NCBI RefSeq assembly: GCF_000378065.1
Contig: NZ_KB899153.1
Coordinates: forward strand, 22,821-86,820
Direction of reading: 5' to 3'
DNA: 64,000 nucleotides
DNA from: Porphyromonas gulae DSM 15663
GTDB taxonomy: Bacteria > Bacteroidota > Bacteroidia > Bacteroidales > Porphyromonadaceae
The notes beneath the pieces are model-generated. The model made no database searches, was not told the DNA's origin, and saw only the letters and a list, made by a program, of their open reading frames with translations. Positions 1 to 8,375 of this stretch are shown here, piece by piece (position 1 is the first letter of the stretch; every line of letters starts with the position of its first letter). Both the position numbers and the translations under genes were made by a program.

Positions 1-1239
1 GATACGAAAGGTCCGGAAGTACGCACGACCGTTTGTGACGAACCGATCGAATTTCATGCAGGCGACCGTATCCTGATCAAGCCTGATCCGGAGCAAAAAA
101 CGACACACGACTGTATATGCGTTTCCTACCCGCTCTTCGTACAAGATGTGGAGGTGGGCAGCCGCATATTGGTGGACGATGGCGATCTGGAAATCGAAGT
201 GGTGGCCAAGAGTGCCGATGCTTTGGCCTGTGTATTGCTGAATGATGGCACACTCGGCAGCCGTAAGAGTGTAAACGTACCCGGCGTCCGGATCAATCTG
301 CCTTCACTGACGGAAAAAGACAAGCAAAATATTCTGTACTCCATCCGCAAGGGGGTCGATTTCATCGCTCACTCCTTCGTCCGCAACAAACAGGACGTTC
401 TGGACATTCAGCACATACTCGACAAGGAGGGAAGTGATATTAAGATTATTGCCAAGATAGAAAACCAGGAGGGGGTGGACAACATAGACGAAATCCTCGA
501 TGTGGCCTATGGTGTGATGATTGCACGTGGAGACCTCGGTATCGAAGTTCCCCAAGAGAAAATACCGGCCATCCAGCGCATGCTGATTCGCAAGTGTGTG
601 GAGCGGAAATCTCCCGTGATCGTGGCTACACAGATGCTCCACTCGATGATCAAGAATCCTCGCCCTACACGAGCGGAAGTGACCGACGTAGCCAATGCGA
701 TCTACTACCGTACAGATGCCGTGATGCTCAGCGGCGAGACGGCTTACGGCAAATATCCGTTGGAAGCCGTGCGCACGATGAGTCGCATAATCGAAGAAGC
801 GGAGAAAAACAAAATCGCAGCCAATGATATTCGTGTATCATACAATGCCGATGATGTTACCACTACGGCCTTTTTGGCCAAGCAGGCGGTGAAGAGTATT
901 GCCAAGCTGGGAGTCAAAGCCATCATTACGGACTCCTTTACGGGCAGGACGGCTCGCTATCTGGCTGCATTCCGTGGGCGCGTTCCTGTCTATGCGATCT
1001 GCTATGAGGAGAAAATTATTCGCCAGTTGGCTCTTTCTTACGGGGTCATTACTGCCTTCGAATCGGCGACAGAAGAGCATCAGGAAGGACTCCGCGCAGC
1101 CCTGCTCCATCTCATAGACGGTCACTGCCTGATGCCGGAGGATATGGTGGCTTATATGCGTGGGCTGCGTGGGAAGGAAGGTTCTACGACTGCGCTGGAA
1201 ATAGATCTGGTCAAGTATCTGATCTCGCGTGAACGCTAA
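1..1239 (+). CDS. pyk: Pyruvate kinase (5' part outside window)
   Basis: Converts phosphoenolpyruvate and ADP to pyruvate and ATP, the last step of glycolysis, in the cytoplasm. The reading frame is open from base 1 and begins with DTKGPEVRT, the phosphate/nucleotide-binding stretch that normally lies about 70 residues into the protein, so only the extreme N-terminus is missing. The family signature IIAKIENQEG, with its catalytic lysine, and the following MIARGDLGIE motif are intact, as is a C-terminal allosteric-type domain ending at the stop. The next gene starts 4 bases after the stop, or overlaps if a GTG start is used, which suggests co-transcription. No damage is seen in the visible part. 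Confidence 0.96.
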   Translation, partial: DTKGPEVRTTVCDEPIEFHAGDRILIKPDPEQKTTHDCICVSYPLFVQDVEVGSRILVDDGDLEIEVVAKSADALACVLLNDGTLGSRKSVNVPGVRINLPSLTEKDKQNILYSIRKGVDFIAHSFVRNKQDVLDIQHILDKEGSDIKIIAKIENQEGVDNIDEILDVAYGVMIARGDLGIEVPQEKIPAIQRMLIRKCVERKSPVIVATQMLHSMIKNPRPTRAEVTDVANAIYYRTDAVMLSGETAYGKYPLEAVRTMSRIIEEAEKNKIAANDIRVSYNADDVTTTAFLAKQAVKSIAKLGVKAIITDSFTGRTARYLAAFRGRVPVYAICYEEKIIRQLALSYGVITAFESATEEHQEGLRAALLHLIDGHCLMPEDMVAYMRGLRGKEGSTTALEIDLVKYLISRER

Positions 1240-1243
1240 GGGT

Positions 1244-1876
1244 ATGACCATCGACGAATATATTGCGACACATACATCGGCCGAACCGCCCCTCCTGCAA
1301 AAGTTGGATCGGGATGCTCATCTGCACCTGATGCGTCCGCGGATGCTCTCCGGACACCTGCAGGGACGTTTCCTGTCGATGATCTCTCATCTGATGAGGC
1401 CACGCCGGATCTTGGAGATCGGCACCTATACCGGCTATGCCTCACTCTGCTTGGCTGAGGGATTGGCTCCGGACGGATTGCTCCACACGCTGGAGCGCGA
1501 CGACGAGATGGAGGACTTCATCCGCCGCTATCTGGAGGCATCGGATTTGGGCGCGAAGATCGAATTGCACATCGGTGAGGCCTTGGATCTGCTACCGGAC
1601 TTGGTCAAGAATGAATGCTTCGATCTGATTTATATGGATGCAGACAAGAGACAATACACCCTTTACTATGAAATGATCATAGACCACCTGCCTGCCGGAG
1701 CACTCATCTTGGCCGATAATACGCTTTGGGACGGTAAGGTGGTGGCCGAACCTCTTCCGACCGATAGCCAAACACAGGGTATCCTTCGCTTCAACGAAAT
1801 GGTCATGCAGGATGAGCGGGTGGAGAACTTGATCGTTCCGATGCGCGACGGGCTGAGCATGATTCGTGTGCGATGA
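1244..1876 (+). CDS. Class I SAM-dependent O-methyltransferase (family 3)
   Basis: About 210 residues, the normal size for the caffeoyl-CoA/catechol-type O-methyltransferase family. Motif I for S-adenosylmethionine is ILEIGTYTGYASLCLAEG. The metal-binding acidic stretches DLIYMDADKRQY and ADNTLWDGKV are present, so a divalent-metal-dependent methyl transfer to a hydroxyl is expected; the substrate is unknown. I prefer the ATG at 1244; an in-frame GTG at 1229 would overlap the pyk stop. It is probably translated from the pyk transcript, but nothing in the sequence ties it to glycolysis. Confidence 0.88.
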   Translation: MTIDEYIATHTSAEPPLLQKLDRDAHLHLMRPRMLSGHLQGRFLSMISHLMRPRRILEIGTYTGYASLCLAEGLAPDGLLHTLERDDEMEDFIRRYLEASDLGAKIELHIGEALDLLPDLVKNECFDLIYMDADKRQYTLYYEMIIDHLPAGALILADNTLWDGKVVAEPLPTDSQTQGILRFNEMVMQDERVENLIVPMRDGLSMIRVR

Positions 1877-1957
1877 ACAATAAGACGAACTCCTTGTTTT
1901 AGGAATAAAGATATGATTACAATGAGTCTAAAAATATTTCTAACAGCATTATCAGTT

Positions 1958-2461
1958 ATGGCAACAGTAACATTACAAGGCAAAATCAACATCAATACGA
2001 ACGGACAGCTCCCGGGCGTAGGTTCAGTAGCTCCCGACTTCAAAGCCGTGAAGGCTGACCTGAGCGAAGTATCGCTCTCGGAATTCAAAGGAAAAAGAGT
2101 GGTAATCAACATATTCCCCAGTATAGATACAGGTGTCTGTGCAGCCAGCGTACGCCGTTTCAATCAGGAAGCATCTTCTTTGGACAATACGGTAGTACTC
2201 TGTCTCTCCAAGGACCTGCCTTTTGCACAGGCTCGCTTCTGTGGTGCCGAAGGCTTGGACAAGGTTATTACCGTTTCAGCTTTCCGCTGCGACTGCTTCG
2301 AGAAGGGTTATGGTCTGCTGATGACCGATGGCCCTCTGAAAGGTCTCTTGGCTCGTGCCGTCGTTGTGGTGGACGAAAACGGCAAGATCATTTACGAAGA
2401 GCTTGTTCCCGAGATCACCCAAGAGCCGAATTATGAAGCTGCTATCGCTGCACTGAAGTAA
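1958..2461 (+). CDS. tpx: Thiol peroxidase (Tpx, atypical 2-Cys peroxiredoxin)
   Basis: Reduces hydrogen peroxide and alkyl hydroperoxides with thioredoxin-type electron donors, important in an aerotolerance-limited anaerobe. The peroxidatic cysteine lies in [17 protein letters not shown] and the resolving cysteine in ADLPFAQ-like [16 protein letters not shown], almost identical to the enterobacterial enzyme. I chose ATG 1958, giving 167 residues and an N-terminus MATVTLQG that matches the family. An upstream ATG at 1913 adds 15 hydrophobic residues that do not look like a good signal peptide. A hairpin terminator follows at 2487, so the gene can be a single unit. Confidence 0.95.
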   Translation: MATVTLQGKININTNGQLPGVGSVAPDFKAVKADLSEVSLSEFKGKRVVINIFPSIDTGVCAASVRRFNQEASSLDNTVVLCLSKDLPFAQARFCGAEGLDKVITVSAFRCDCFEKGYGLLMTDGPLKGLLARAVVVVDENGKIIYEELVPEITQEPNYEAAIAALK

Positions 2462-2486
2462 TTCCGCTCAAATACCAAATATATTG

Positions 2487-2531
2487 TCGGGGCTGTGTCC
2501 AATCTCATTGGCGCAGCCCCGATTCCATTTT
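2487..2531 (+). terminator. Rho-independent terminator of tpx
   Basis: Arms TCGGGGCTG (2487-2495) and CAGCCCCGA (2514-2522) pair perfectly and the stem extends inward with wobble pairs; a T-rich tail (ATTTTC) follows. It lies 26 bases after the tpx stop. Confidence 0.75.
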
Positions 2532-2664
2532 CAGTATCTACCGAACAAACAAACGTTTCGATGCTCCTCTCTCTTTTATCACAAAAGAAAAAAGCCGGAG
2601 GGATGGCTGTAAATTGTGAAGAGGGAGGTCGGAGGAAACCTGAAATCAATGGGCCGGAAAGCCC

Positions 2665-3156
2665 TTAGTATTCGGTCTTATCCGTTTTTTCCGTCCAAAG
2701 ACGAAAAGAATGGAGAGCTTCATCCCGCAGCATCGGGATGATCGGAGTGGAGCGGCTATCCAAAGGACGAGCCAACTCTTGATAGATAAAATCGTCATCG
2801 AATCCTATATCGGCAGCATCCTGCCGACCGTTACCATAGAAAATCCGATCTATGCGTGCCCAATAGATGGCTCCGAGGCACATCGGACACGGCTCGCATG
2901 AGGTATAAATGGTACATCCCGAAAGATCGAAAGAGCCGAGCCGCTTACAAGCCATACGAATACAATTCACTTCTGCATGCGCCGTGGGATCATTGTCGAG
3001 GGTCACACGATTGCTCGTTGCCGCAATGATCTCTCCATCTTTTACTATCACGGCACCAAAAGGACCACCGCCATTGGCAACGCTTTCGTCTGCCAATCGG
3101 ATCGCTTCGCGCATCATCTCCTTATCTTGTTCCGTATGATTCATTGCATTGCGCAT
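2665..3156 (-). CDS. guaD: Guanine deaminase (CMP/dCMP-deaminase fold, GuaD type)
   Basis: Predicted to hydrolyse guanine to xanthine and ammonia in purine salvage. It has the zinc-deaminase signature: HAE in DPTAHAEVNCIRMAC and the two cysteines in SCEPCPMCLGAIYWAR. The long match through NGGGPFGAVIVKDG and GFDDDFIYQEL is typical of the Bacillus guanine deaminase subfamily. This favours guanine deaminase over the tRNA adenosine deaminase TadA, which shares the zinc motifs. Length 163 residues is normal. The start could be the Met at 3144 instead of 3156. It is the last gene of the minus-strand run beginning with tsaD. Confidence 0.88.
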   Translation of the reverse strand: MRNAMNHTEQDKEMMREAIRLADESVANGGGPFGAVIVKDGEIIAATSNRVTLDNDPTAHAEVNCIRMACKRLGSFDLSGCTIYTSCEPCPMCLGAIYWARIDRIFYGNGRQDAADIGFDDDFIYQELARPLDSRSTPIIPMLRDEALHSFRLWTEKTDKTEY

Positions 3157-3188
3157 GTTTGATTGTTTGCTTCCGGCTGGTTGTTGGC

Positions 3189-4052
3189 TTATGCTTCGGG
3201 AGTAGATATGGTTTCGTTCAGATCTATTGACGTAGGAGTGAGCCTGATCAAACGGCGACGATAGAGCGTTCCGACAGCCATTTTGAACGTTTTCTTACTC
3301 ATACCGGTATGTTCCAGAATTTCTTCGGGCGAACTCTTATCTCCAATGGGAAGCCGACCACCTCTTCTTCGGAGCATGTGTAGCAGTCGTTCGCTCTCGG
3401 AGTCGATACGGCCATAGCCTATCGGTTTGAGCGAGAGGTCGATTTTACCATCGTCGCGGAGGCGAATTACGTAAGCCTTCAGCTGTGCTCCGATCGCCAG
3501 AGGCATCGGCAACGTATCGGAATAGATCATCCCCCAGTGGGTATGATCCACGATCATGCGATAACCCGGATCGATTCGTTCGTAAACCAGTGCTGACACC
3601 TCGTCCCCGGGGGAGTAGGATGGGGGAATGTTGCCCAAATGTTTGGACAACTTCGCCGAGCCGACGATCTTGCCACTCACATGATCGATATAAGCATAGA
3701 CGAAATAGCGTCCGCCTTCACGAATGAGCTGCATCTGTTCTCGAAAAGGAACGAAGAGATCCTTGTGTATGCCCCATTCCATATATGCCCCACTATCCGT
3801 GACAGAGACGGCACGCAGCAGAGCCACCTGTCCCACTTCGACAAGCGGTCGCATGGTGGTGGCTATGAGTCTGCCTTCATTGTCATGATAGACGAACACC
3901 TCCACTTCCACTCCGGGTGCGGCATTCGCCGGGAGATAGCGATTGGGCAACAAAATATCCGTATCGCCTCCATCGAGATATGCCCCGATGGATACGATAC
4001 GGTCGATGGTCAGACGGCCTATGCGTCCGAGCCGGTATTTGCTTCGCTTCAT
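3189..4052 (-). CDS. CvfB/YitL-family S1-domain RNA-binding protein
   Basis: 287 residues, the family's usual length. The N-terminal two thirds hold S1-like beta-barrel repeats (GRLTIDRIVSIGAYLD; VGQVALLRAVSVTDSGAYMEW; and a third near residue 145). The C-terminus carries a small winged helix (SPEEILEHTGMSKKTFKMAVGTLYRRRLI). Family members bind RNA; in Staphylococcus, CvfB influences virulence gene expression, but its function here is unproven. It lies 9 bases after the PDZ protein gene on the same strand, so co-transcription with tsaD-pncC is likely. Confidence 0.85.
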   Translation of the reverse strand: MKRSKYRLGRIGRLTIDRIVSIGAYLDGGDTDILLPNRYLPANAAPGVEVEVFVYHDNEGRLIATTMRPLVEVGQVALLRAVSVTDSGAYMEWGIHKDLFVPFREQMQLIREGGRYFVYAYIDHVSGKIVGSAKLSKHLGNIPPSYSPGDEVSALVYERIDPGYRMIVDHTHWGMIYSDTLPMPLAIGAQLKAYVIRLRDDGKIDLSLKPIGYGRIDSESERLLHMLRRRGGRLPIGDKSSPEEILEHTGMSKKTFKMAVGTLYRRRLIRLTPTSIDLNETISTPEA

Positions 4053-4061
4053 CCGCAGGGA

Positions 4062-5480
4062 TTACTCAAGCGTAACTGACGATTCGTCGCGCAGGACGGG
4101 TTGCACCAAAATGGATTCGGGCATACCATCGCGCTGCACCTGAAAGACGCACGAAGTAATCTGCTGGTCGTTCACGTACGAACGGAAGAAGAAGAGATAG
4201 GCAAAAGCCGGCTTGTATTTGGGCTGTGCCATTATGCGTGCAATCTTCTCGTAGTTCTTGGGTGACCAATAACGACAGCCGGCCAAACCATTGGCATCGG
4301 TGAAGATGTCCTCCTCGGTACGGTACTTCATGGTCTTTTTGATAAACTCTTTATAAGCAGCGGAATACTCCTCGGATCCGGACAAAGCAGGAATACCGTT
4401 GATGCTGATGATACGGTCTCCGGCTTTCAGCCCTGCCTTCGCTGCTGGAGAGTCGGGATCGACTGCTGCCACGAGCGAAAGATCATTGGCCTGATAGTAC
4501 AGCCCCGTATAGAAGTAACGCTGACTCCGCAGACGGAACGTCGGGTTCTCACGATAGCGAATAAACGGGAACTCCATCATCATCAAAGGCACGTTGTATC
4601 GCGCATATTCCGCCAACCCCAAAGGTGAGGAAAGGAAATCATTCGACTCGCATTGCCAGAAGACTTGGAGGTTGTTCCTGGCGTTGATCAGCCGTACACC
4701 GAGCTGGATCACATAAGGAGCATTGATCTCCTGTGTACCGGCCGGCATAATGGGGATCGATATCATCTTCTTGTCACGCGGAGAATACTGCCAAGAATTA
4801 TGAGGAGCGGAGCTATTGAATGAGGTAAAGAGCTTGTTGTTATCGAACAGATAATAACAATCGACGATTACATCGGGATTGTTCAGCGTCTCTTTCATTC
4901 CCATGGCGCTCAGATATTTGCCCACTTCCTTGTAGACAGCTATATCGATCTCCTCGTTGTCGGGCGAAGAAGCAGCGAAAGAGTATGTACGCAGATTGGT
5001 AAAGTCCGCTTTGGTCGATGTCTTGACTTTGTATGGACGCACGATACGGCGATCGCTGGCATCCTGCAAGCTGTAGAAGCTGAAAGAGCGTGCCAACTGA
5101 CGTTCGGACAGAATATACCGAGACTGGCAGTCACGTCCTAAGGTGATTTGCTTGGTTCCCGACAGATTGGAGACCTCCAGTCGGGTCGTATTTCCACTGA
5201 TCAGGAGCTTCTGAAAATCCACTTCGTCCAGCGACGCAGTAGATTTGCCGGCCACTTTCTCAATGACATCGCCGGGTTTGAGTCCTGCCACATCGGCAGC
5301 ACTGCCCGGCTCTACCGTGATGATAACAGGCCTATTGGCACCCCAATGTTCGTTATAGCTGATTTGGTACTGCATACCGATGCGACAGACCTGATCGCTC
5401 CCCGTTGCGGACTGAGCCAAAGTCGCTGTTACTGAAAGCAATGCAGCGATTGCTACAGCAAATAAACGATTCATCTTCAT
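4062..5480 (-). CDS. Secreted two-PDZ-domain protein with DUF4136-like region
   Basis: 472 residues from ATG 5480, which gives a clean signal peptide (MKMNRLFAVAIAALLSVTATLAQ). The longer in-frame start at 5540 would overlap pncC and lacks a signal. One PDZ-like domain follows the signal (VITVEPGSAADVAGLKPGDVI) and a second lies near residues 330-375 (VAAVDPDSPAAKAGLKAGDRII). Between them is a segment opening with DFTNLRTYSFA, the usual beginning of DUF4136 envelope lipoproteins. No protease catalytic motif is seen, so it is probably an envelope scaffold or adaptor rather than a peptidase. Function not known. Confidence 0.8.
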   Translation of the reverse strand: MKMNRLFAVAIAALLSVTATLAQSATGSDQVCRIGMQYQISYNEHWGANRPVIITVEPGSAADVAGLKPGDVIEKVAGKSTASLDEVDFQKLLISGNTTRLEVSNLSGTKQITLGRDCQSRYILSERQLARSFSFYSLQDASDRRIVRPYKVKTSTKADFTNLRTYSFAASSPDNEEIDIAVYKEVGKYLSAMGMKETLNNPDVIVDCYYLFDNNKLFTSFNSSAPHNSWQYSPRDKKMISIPIMPAGTQEINAPYVIQLGVRLINARNNLQVFWQCESNDFLSSPLGLAEYARYNVPLMMMEFPFIRYRENPTFRLRSQRYFYTGLYYQANDLSLVAAVDPDSPAAKAGLKAGDRIISINGIPALSGSEEYSAAYKEFIKKTMKYRTEEDIFTDANGLAGCRYWSPKNYEKIARIMAQPKYKPAFAYLFFFRSYVNDQQITSCVFQVQRDGMPESILVQPVLRDESSVTLE

Positions 5481-5514
5481 TTCTGCTGATATTTTATTAT
5501 TGGATTTATACCGG

Positions 5515-5997
5515 TCATAATTTGTTTTTACAGAGGTCAAATATAGTCAAAAGCACCTGATCGGTGGCCTGAGCGATGACCTCCTCACGAGTACCGCTAA
5601 GATGCAGGCAGTGTGCAAAAGTATCCTCACCGATGGCAAGACCGATCCAAACTGTGCCGACCGGTGCCCGATCCGAACCGCCCGAAGGTCCGGCTATTCC
5701 CGTAGTCGCAATTCCTATATCGGCATCAAGCAGACGACAAACACCCACAGCCATACTGCGTGCCACAGGCTCGCTGACCACTGTATGGCATTCAATATCG
5801 GCTTGGGACACTTCCAAAAGGCGTATTTTGATGTCGTTCTGATATGCCACGACCGAACCCCTGAAAAAAACCGAGGCTCCCGGGCAATGAGTTAGAGCCG
5901 AAGCAATAGCTCCTCCGGTACAACTCTCGGCAGTAGCCAATGTAAGACCTCGCTCTGTCAAGAGCTTCGCCAGTTCGGAAATAACGGGACTATCCAT
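5515..5997 (-). CDS. pncC: Nicotinamide-nucleotide amidohydrolase PncC (CinA C-terminal domain)
   Basis: 160 residues corresponding to the stand-alone CinA C-terminal domain. It deamidates nicotinamide mononucleotide to nicotinate mononucleotide, recycling the pyridine nucleotide released by NAD use. Seen in the sequence: AESCTGGAIASALTHCPGAS, RGSVVAYQNDIK, and the glycine-rich ATTGIAGPSGGSDRAPVGTVW, all family hallmarks. Its ATG overlaps the tsaD stop by one base (TGATG), so translation is probably coupled. The N-terminal CinA domain is absent, as in many Bacteroidota. Confidence 0.9.
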   Translation of the reverse strand: MDSPVISELAKLLTERGLTLATAESCTGGAIASALTHCPGASVFFRGSVVAYQNDIKIRLLEVSQADIECHTVVSEPVARSMAVGVCRLLDADIGIATTGIAGPSGGSDRAPVGTVWIGLAIGEDTFAHCLHLSGTREEVIAQATDQVLLTIFDLCKNKL

Positions 5998-7022
5998 CAG
6001 ATCGTGATGCGCGAGAATGGGACGGCATCGATGGGGCAGAAATCGCCCTGCAAGTACTTATAGTATCCGGAAATGGCTACCATGGCAGCATTGTCCGTCG
6101 TATAGGCGAATTTGGGGATGAATACAGTCCAGCCATAACGTCGGGCATGATCGTGAAAAGCATCGCGCAGTCCGGTATTGGCTGATACACCACCGGCCAA
6201 GGCCACTTGTTTGATGCCATGATCTTTGGCCGCTTGGCGAAGTTTCTTCGTCAAGATGTCTATGACCGTGTGCTGAAGAGAGGCACACAGATCGGCCTTG
6301 TTCTTTTCGACGAAGTCGGGATCTTCGGCCAATTTGTCGCGCAGAGTATAGAGGAAAGATGTCTTGAGTCCGCTGAAGCTGTAGTCGTAACCGGACACAT
6401 GAGGACGGGCAAAGCGGAATGCATCGGGTTTGCCCTCGGAGGCCAACTTATTAACGATGGGGCCTCCGGGGTAACCCAGCCCCATCACCTTGGCACATTT
6501 GTCGAAAGCCTCTCCGGCTGCATCGTCGATCGTCTGTCCTATTACCTCCATGTCATAAGGAGAGCGAACCAGAATAATCTGGGAGTTGCCCCCCGAAACC
6601 AACAAGCACAGGAATGGGAAAGAGGGATGCTGCGACTCCTCACCCGGCTCACGAAGAAAGTTGGCCAGGACATGGGCATGAAGATGATTGACTTCCAGCA
6701 TCGGAATGCCCAAGGAAAGAGACAATCCCTTGGCAAAGCTGGTGCCTACAAGGAGCGATCCCAGCAAACCCGGGCCACGGGTGAAAGCGATGGCATCAAT
6801 TTCTTCTTTGCGAATGCCGGCACGTTTGATAGCCTCGCTCACCACCGGGACAATGTTCTGCTGATGCGCACGCGATGCCAGTTCGGGCACCACTCCCCCA
6901 TAGGCATTGTGTACGGCCTGTCCTGCGATCACGTTGCTAAGCATCGTTTCGTTCCTGACCACGGCTGCTGAGGTGTCGTCACAGGAGCTTTCGATCCCCA
7001 ATATGATAATGTCTTTCTTCAT
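5997..7022 (-). CDS. tsaD: tRNA N6-adenosine threonylcarbamoyltransferase TsaD
   Basis: Transfers the threonylcarbamoyl group to A37 of ANN-decoding tRNAs. The start at 7022 gives MKKDIIILGIESSCDDTSAAVV, the standard N-terminus. A longer in-frame start at 7142 adds 40 unrelated residues and is rejected. The metal-binding HLHAH lies in EVNHLHAHVLANF, and the ASKHA nucleotide-binding segments LVSGGNSQIILV and ALAGGVSANTGLRD are intact. Length 341 residues is normal. It heads the minus-strand cluster tsaD-pncC-PDZ protein-cvfB-guaD. A TTCTTTTG just upstream resembles a degenerate -7 box. Confidence 0.96.
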   Translation of the reverse strand: MKKDIIILGIESSCDDTSAAVVRNETMLSNVIAGQAVHNAYGGVVPELASRAHQQNIVPVVSEAIKRAGIRKEEIDAIAFTRGPGLLGSLLVGTSFAKGLSLSLGIPMLEVNHLHAHVLANFLREPGEESQHPSFPFLCLLVSGGNSQIILVRSPYDMEVIGQTIDDAAGEAFDKCAKVMGLGYPGGPIVNKLASEGKPDAFRFARPHVSGYDYSFSGLKTSFLYTLRDKLAEDPDFVEKNKADLCASLQHTVIDILTKKLRQAAKDHGIKQVALAGGVSANTGLRDAFHDHARRYGWTVFIPKFAYTTDNAAMVAISGYYKYLQGDFCPIDAVPFSRITI

Positions 7023-7231
7023 TGCTGTCTTTTGTCTTTTTTCTATCTGCAAAAGAACGAATAAAACCTTGTTTGAGCCAATTCTTCCTCCGAGTGTTGC
7101 TGTTTTTTCAATTAGTGACAAGGTACTGCCATGAGAAAACAAAGAGATAGAGGGATCCGAACCTTAGGAGTTACCTCTTTTAGAGGAAAATCCGACTGCT
7201 TCTAAGTTGAGTATAGACTGCCTGCAAAACG

Positions 7232-7279
7232 ACTAAGGCTGTGTCATAAAGGGGATAATCCTTTGACACAGCCTTAGTA
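7232..7279 (-). terminator. Terminator hairpin after the tRNA-Glu/rpsT unit
   Basis: ACTAAGGCTGTGTCA (7232-7246) pairs with TGACACAGCCTTAGT, and the stem is extended by AAAGG/CCTTT past a one-base bulge. On the minus strand it comes 25 bases after the tRNA-Glu 3' end and is followed by CGTTTTGC, a modest U-tract. Confidence 0.65.
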
Positions 7280-7304
7280 TGGGAACTGCTATTCGTTCTG
7301 CGTG

Positions 7305-7376
7305 TAGCCCATAGGGGAATCGAACCCCTCTTTCAAGAATGAAAATCTTGCGTCCTAACCGATAGACGAATGGGCC
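7305..7376 (-). tRNA. tRNA-Glu (anticodon UUC), copy 2 of the unit
   Basis: 72-nt cloverleaf read on the minus strand. The acceptor arm is GGCCCAT/ATGGGCT, the anticodon loop is ATTTTCATT with TTC at 34-36, and the T arm is AGGGG-TTCGATT-CCCCT, with discriminator A. The 3' CCA is not encoded. It is identical over its length to the copy at 7725-7796 and lies downstream of rpsT in the same transcript. Confidence 0.96.
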
Positions 7377-7440
7377 AAACCGAGCCTGACACTCCTCTCC
7401 GCTTCGCAGACAAGTACGAGCGAGGGGGGAGAGTCTTCCC

Positions 7441-7695
7441 TTACGCTAATGTATTCATGCGGCGAGCGAGCTTTGACTTCAGATTGGCGGCTTTATTCTT
7501 GTGAATAATATTCTTGCCGGCCAAGCGATCAAGCATCGATGCCAATACGGGGTATTTCTTTTCAGCTTCAGTACGGTCCGTCAGTGCACGGAACGCTTTC
7601 ACAGCATTACGAGCCGTACGGGCATAGTAACGATTGTGCAGTCTGCGCGCGTTTGTCTGACGAATTCGCTTTTCTGATGAAATATGATTTGCCAT
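7441..7695 (-). CDS. rpsT: 30S ribosomal protein S20
   Basis: 84-residue basic protein that binds the 5' domain of 16S rRNA during early 30S assembly. N-terminus [35 protein letters not shown] and C-terminal [20 protein letters not shown] match S20, with the typical long helices rich in Lys and Arg. It sits between two identical tRNA-Glu genes (30 bases after the upstream tRNA, 64 bases before the downstream one). The only strong promoter lies before the upstream tRNA, so its mRNA is probably released by tRNA processing. Confidence 0.97.
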   Translation of the reverse strand: MANHISSEKRIRQTNARRLHNRYYARTARNAVKAFRALTDRTEAEKKYPVLASMLDRLAGKNIIHKNKAANLKSKLARRMNTLA

Positions 7696-7724
7696 ATCCT
7701 TCTCTTGTGATAATTTTAATTCTG

Positions 7725-7796
7725 TAGCCCATAGGGGAATCGAACCCCTCTTTCAAGAATGAAAATCTTGCGTCCTAACCGATAGACGAATGGGCC
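7725..7796 (-). tRNA. tRNA-Glu (anticodon UUC), copy 1 of the unit
   Basis: Same 72-nt cloverleaf as the gene at 7305-7376, with TTC anticodon and discriminator A and without encoded CCA. It is the first gene behind the promoter at 7840-7870 and leads directly into rpsT. Confidence 0.96.
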
Positions 7797-7839
7797 TCCG
7801 GATGATCTTAGCAAAGGACAAAAATCCGTTTTGCGTTTG

Positions 7840-7870
7840 CAAAGGTAGTATTAAATCTGAAATTGCCAAA
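7840..7870 (-). promoter_or_regulatory. Bacteroidota housekeeping promoter for tRNA-Glu/rpsT/tRNA-Glu
   Basis: Read on the minus strand: TTTG (7870-7867), a 19-base spacer, then TACCTTTG (7847-7840), matching the Bacteroides sigma-A consensus TTTG-N19/20-TAnnTTTG. Transcription would begin some 35 bases before the first tRNA-Glu. Confidence 0.8.
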
Positions 7871-8375
7871 CGATTTTACTTCTGCACCATGTAAGTTTCT
7901 GCACTTTTGACTCTTCTTTTTCCATTGTCTCCTCCAAAAGCTCCTCACAAGATAATAGTTCGAAGAGGCTTACCGGCATTCTAAAAGTGTTCGATCCGTC
8001 AGGAAAAGACGAACCGCAAATCAGAAGAAAGTGGTTCCGGAAATTCTGAAAACACGCGCGTAAAAAATTTCGTTTTGGCTCGAGAACAAAAAAATTCTCG
8101 AACCAAAACGAAAAAAATCTCACGCCACGTTTTGCGGAGCCATACTCGACAAAATTGACGAACGTAAAAGCGTGCAAGACGAGTATGCTCCCTCTCGCCG
8201 TTTTTTGTATCGGAGGAGGTAGAGAGTTTGGTCAGAGGGTTTGGCCATCTAAACCAAACAGCTTGGGCACAGAGAACTAAGATCGATGGAGATATTGCCT
8301 TACTTTTTGAGTATGACCATGCCACCGAATTCGGCGAAGACAAGGGTCTGCAAGTGGATGGTCTCGCAGGATCGC
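7871..8375. other. Gene-free region with palindromic element copy A
   Basis: No convincing gene. The centre holds the palindromic repeat at 8053-8134. The rest is ordinary-composition spacer between the rpsT promoter and the 3' end of rnr; both flanking genes are read on the minus strand, so the rnr transcript ends before it. Confidence 0.6.
8053..8134. repeat. Dispersed palindromic element, copy A
   Basis: Arms TTTCGTTTTGGCTCGAGAA (8068-8086) and TTCTCGAACCAAAACGAAA (8095-8113) pair with one mismatch around an 8-base loop. The right flank carries CACGCCACGTTTT. Closely related copies occur at 15370-15450 (inverted) and 25993-26072. Confidence 0.8.
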
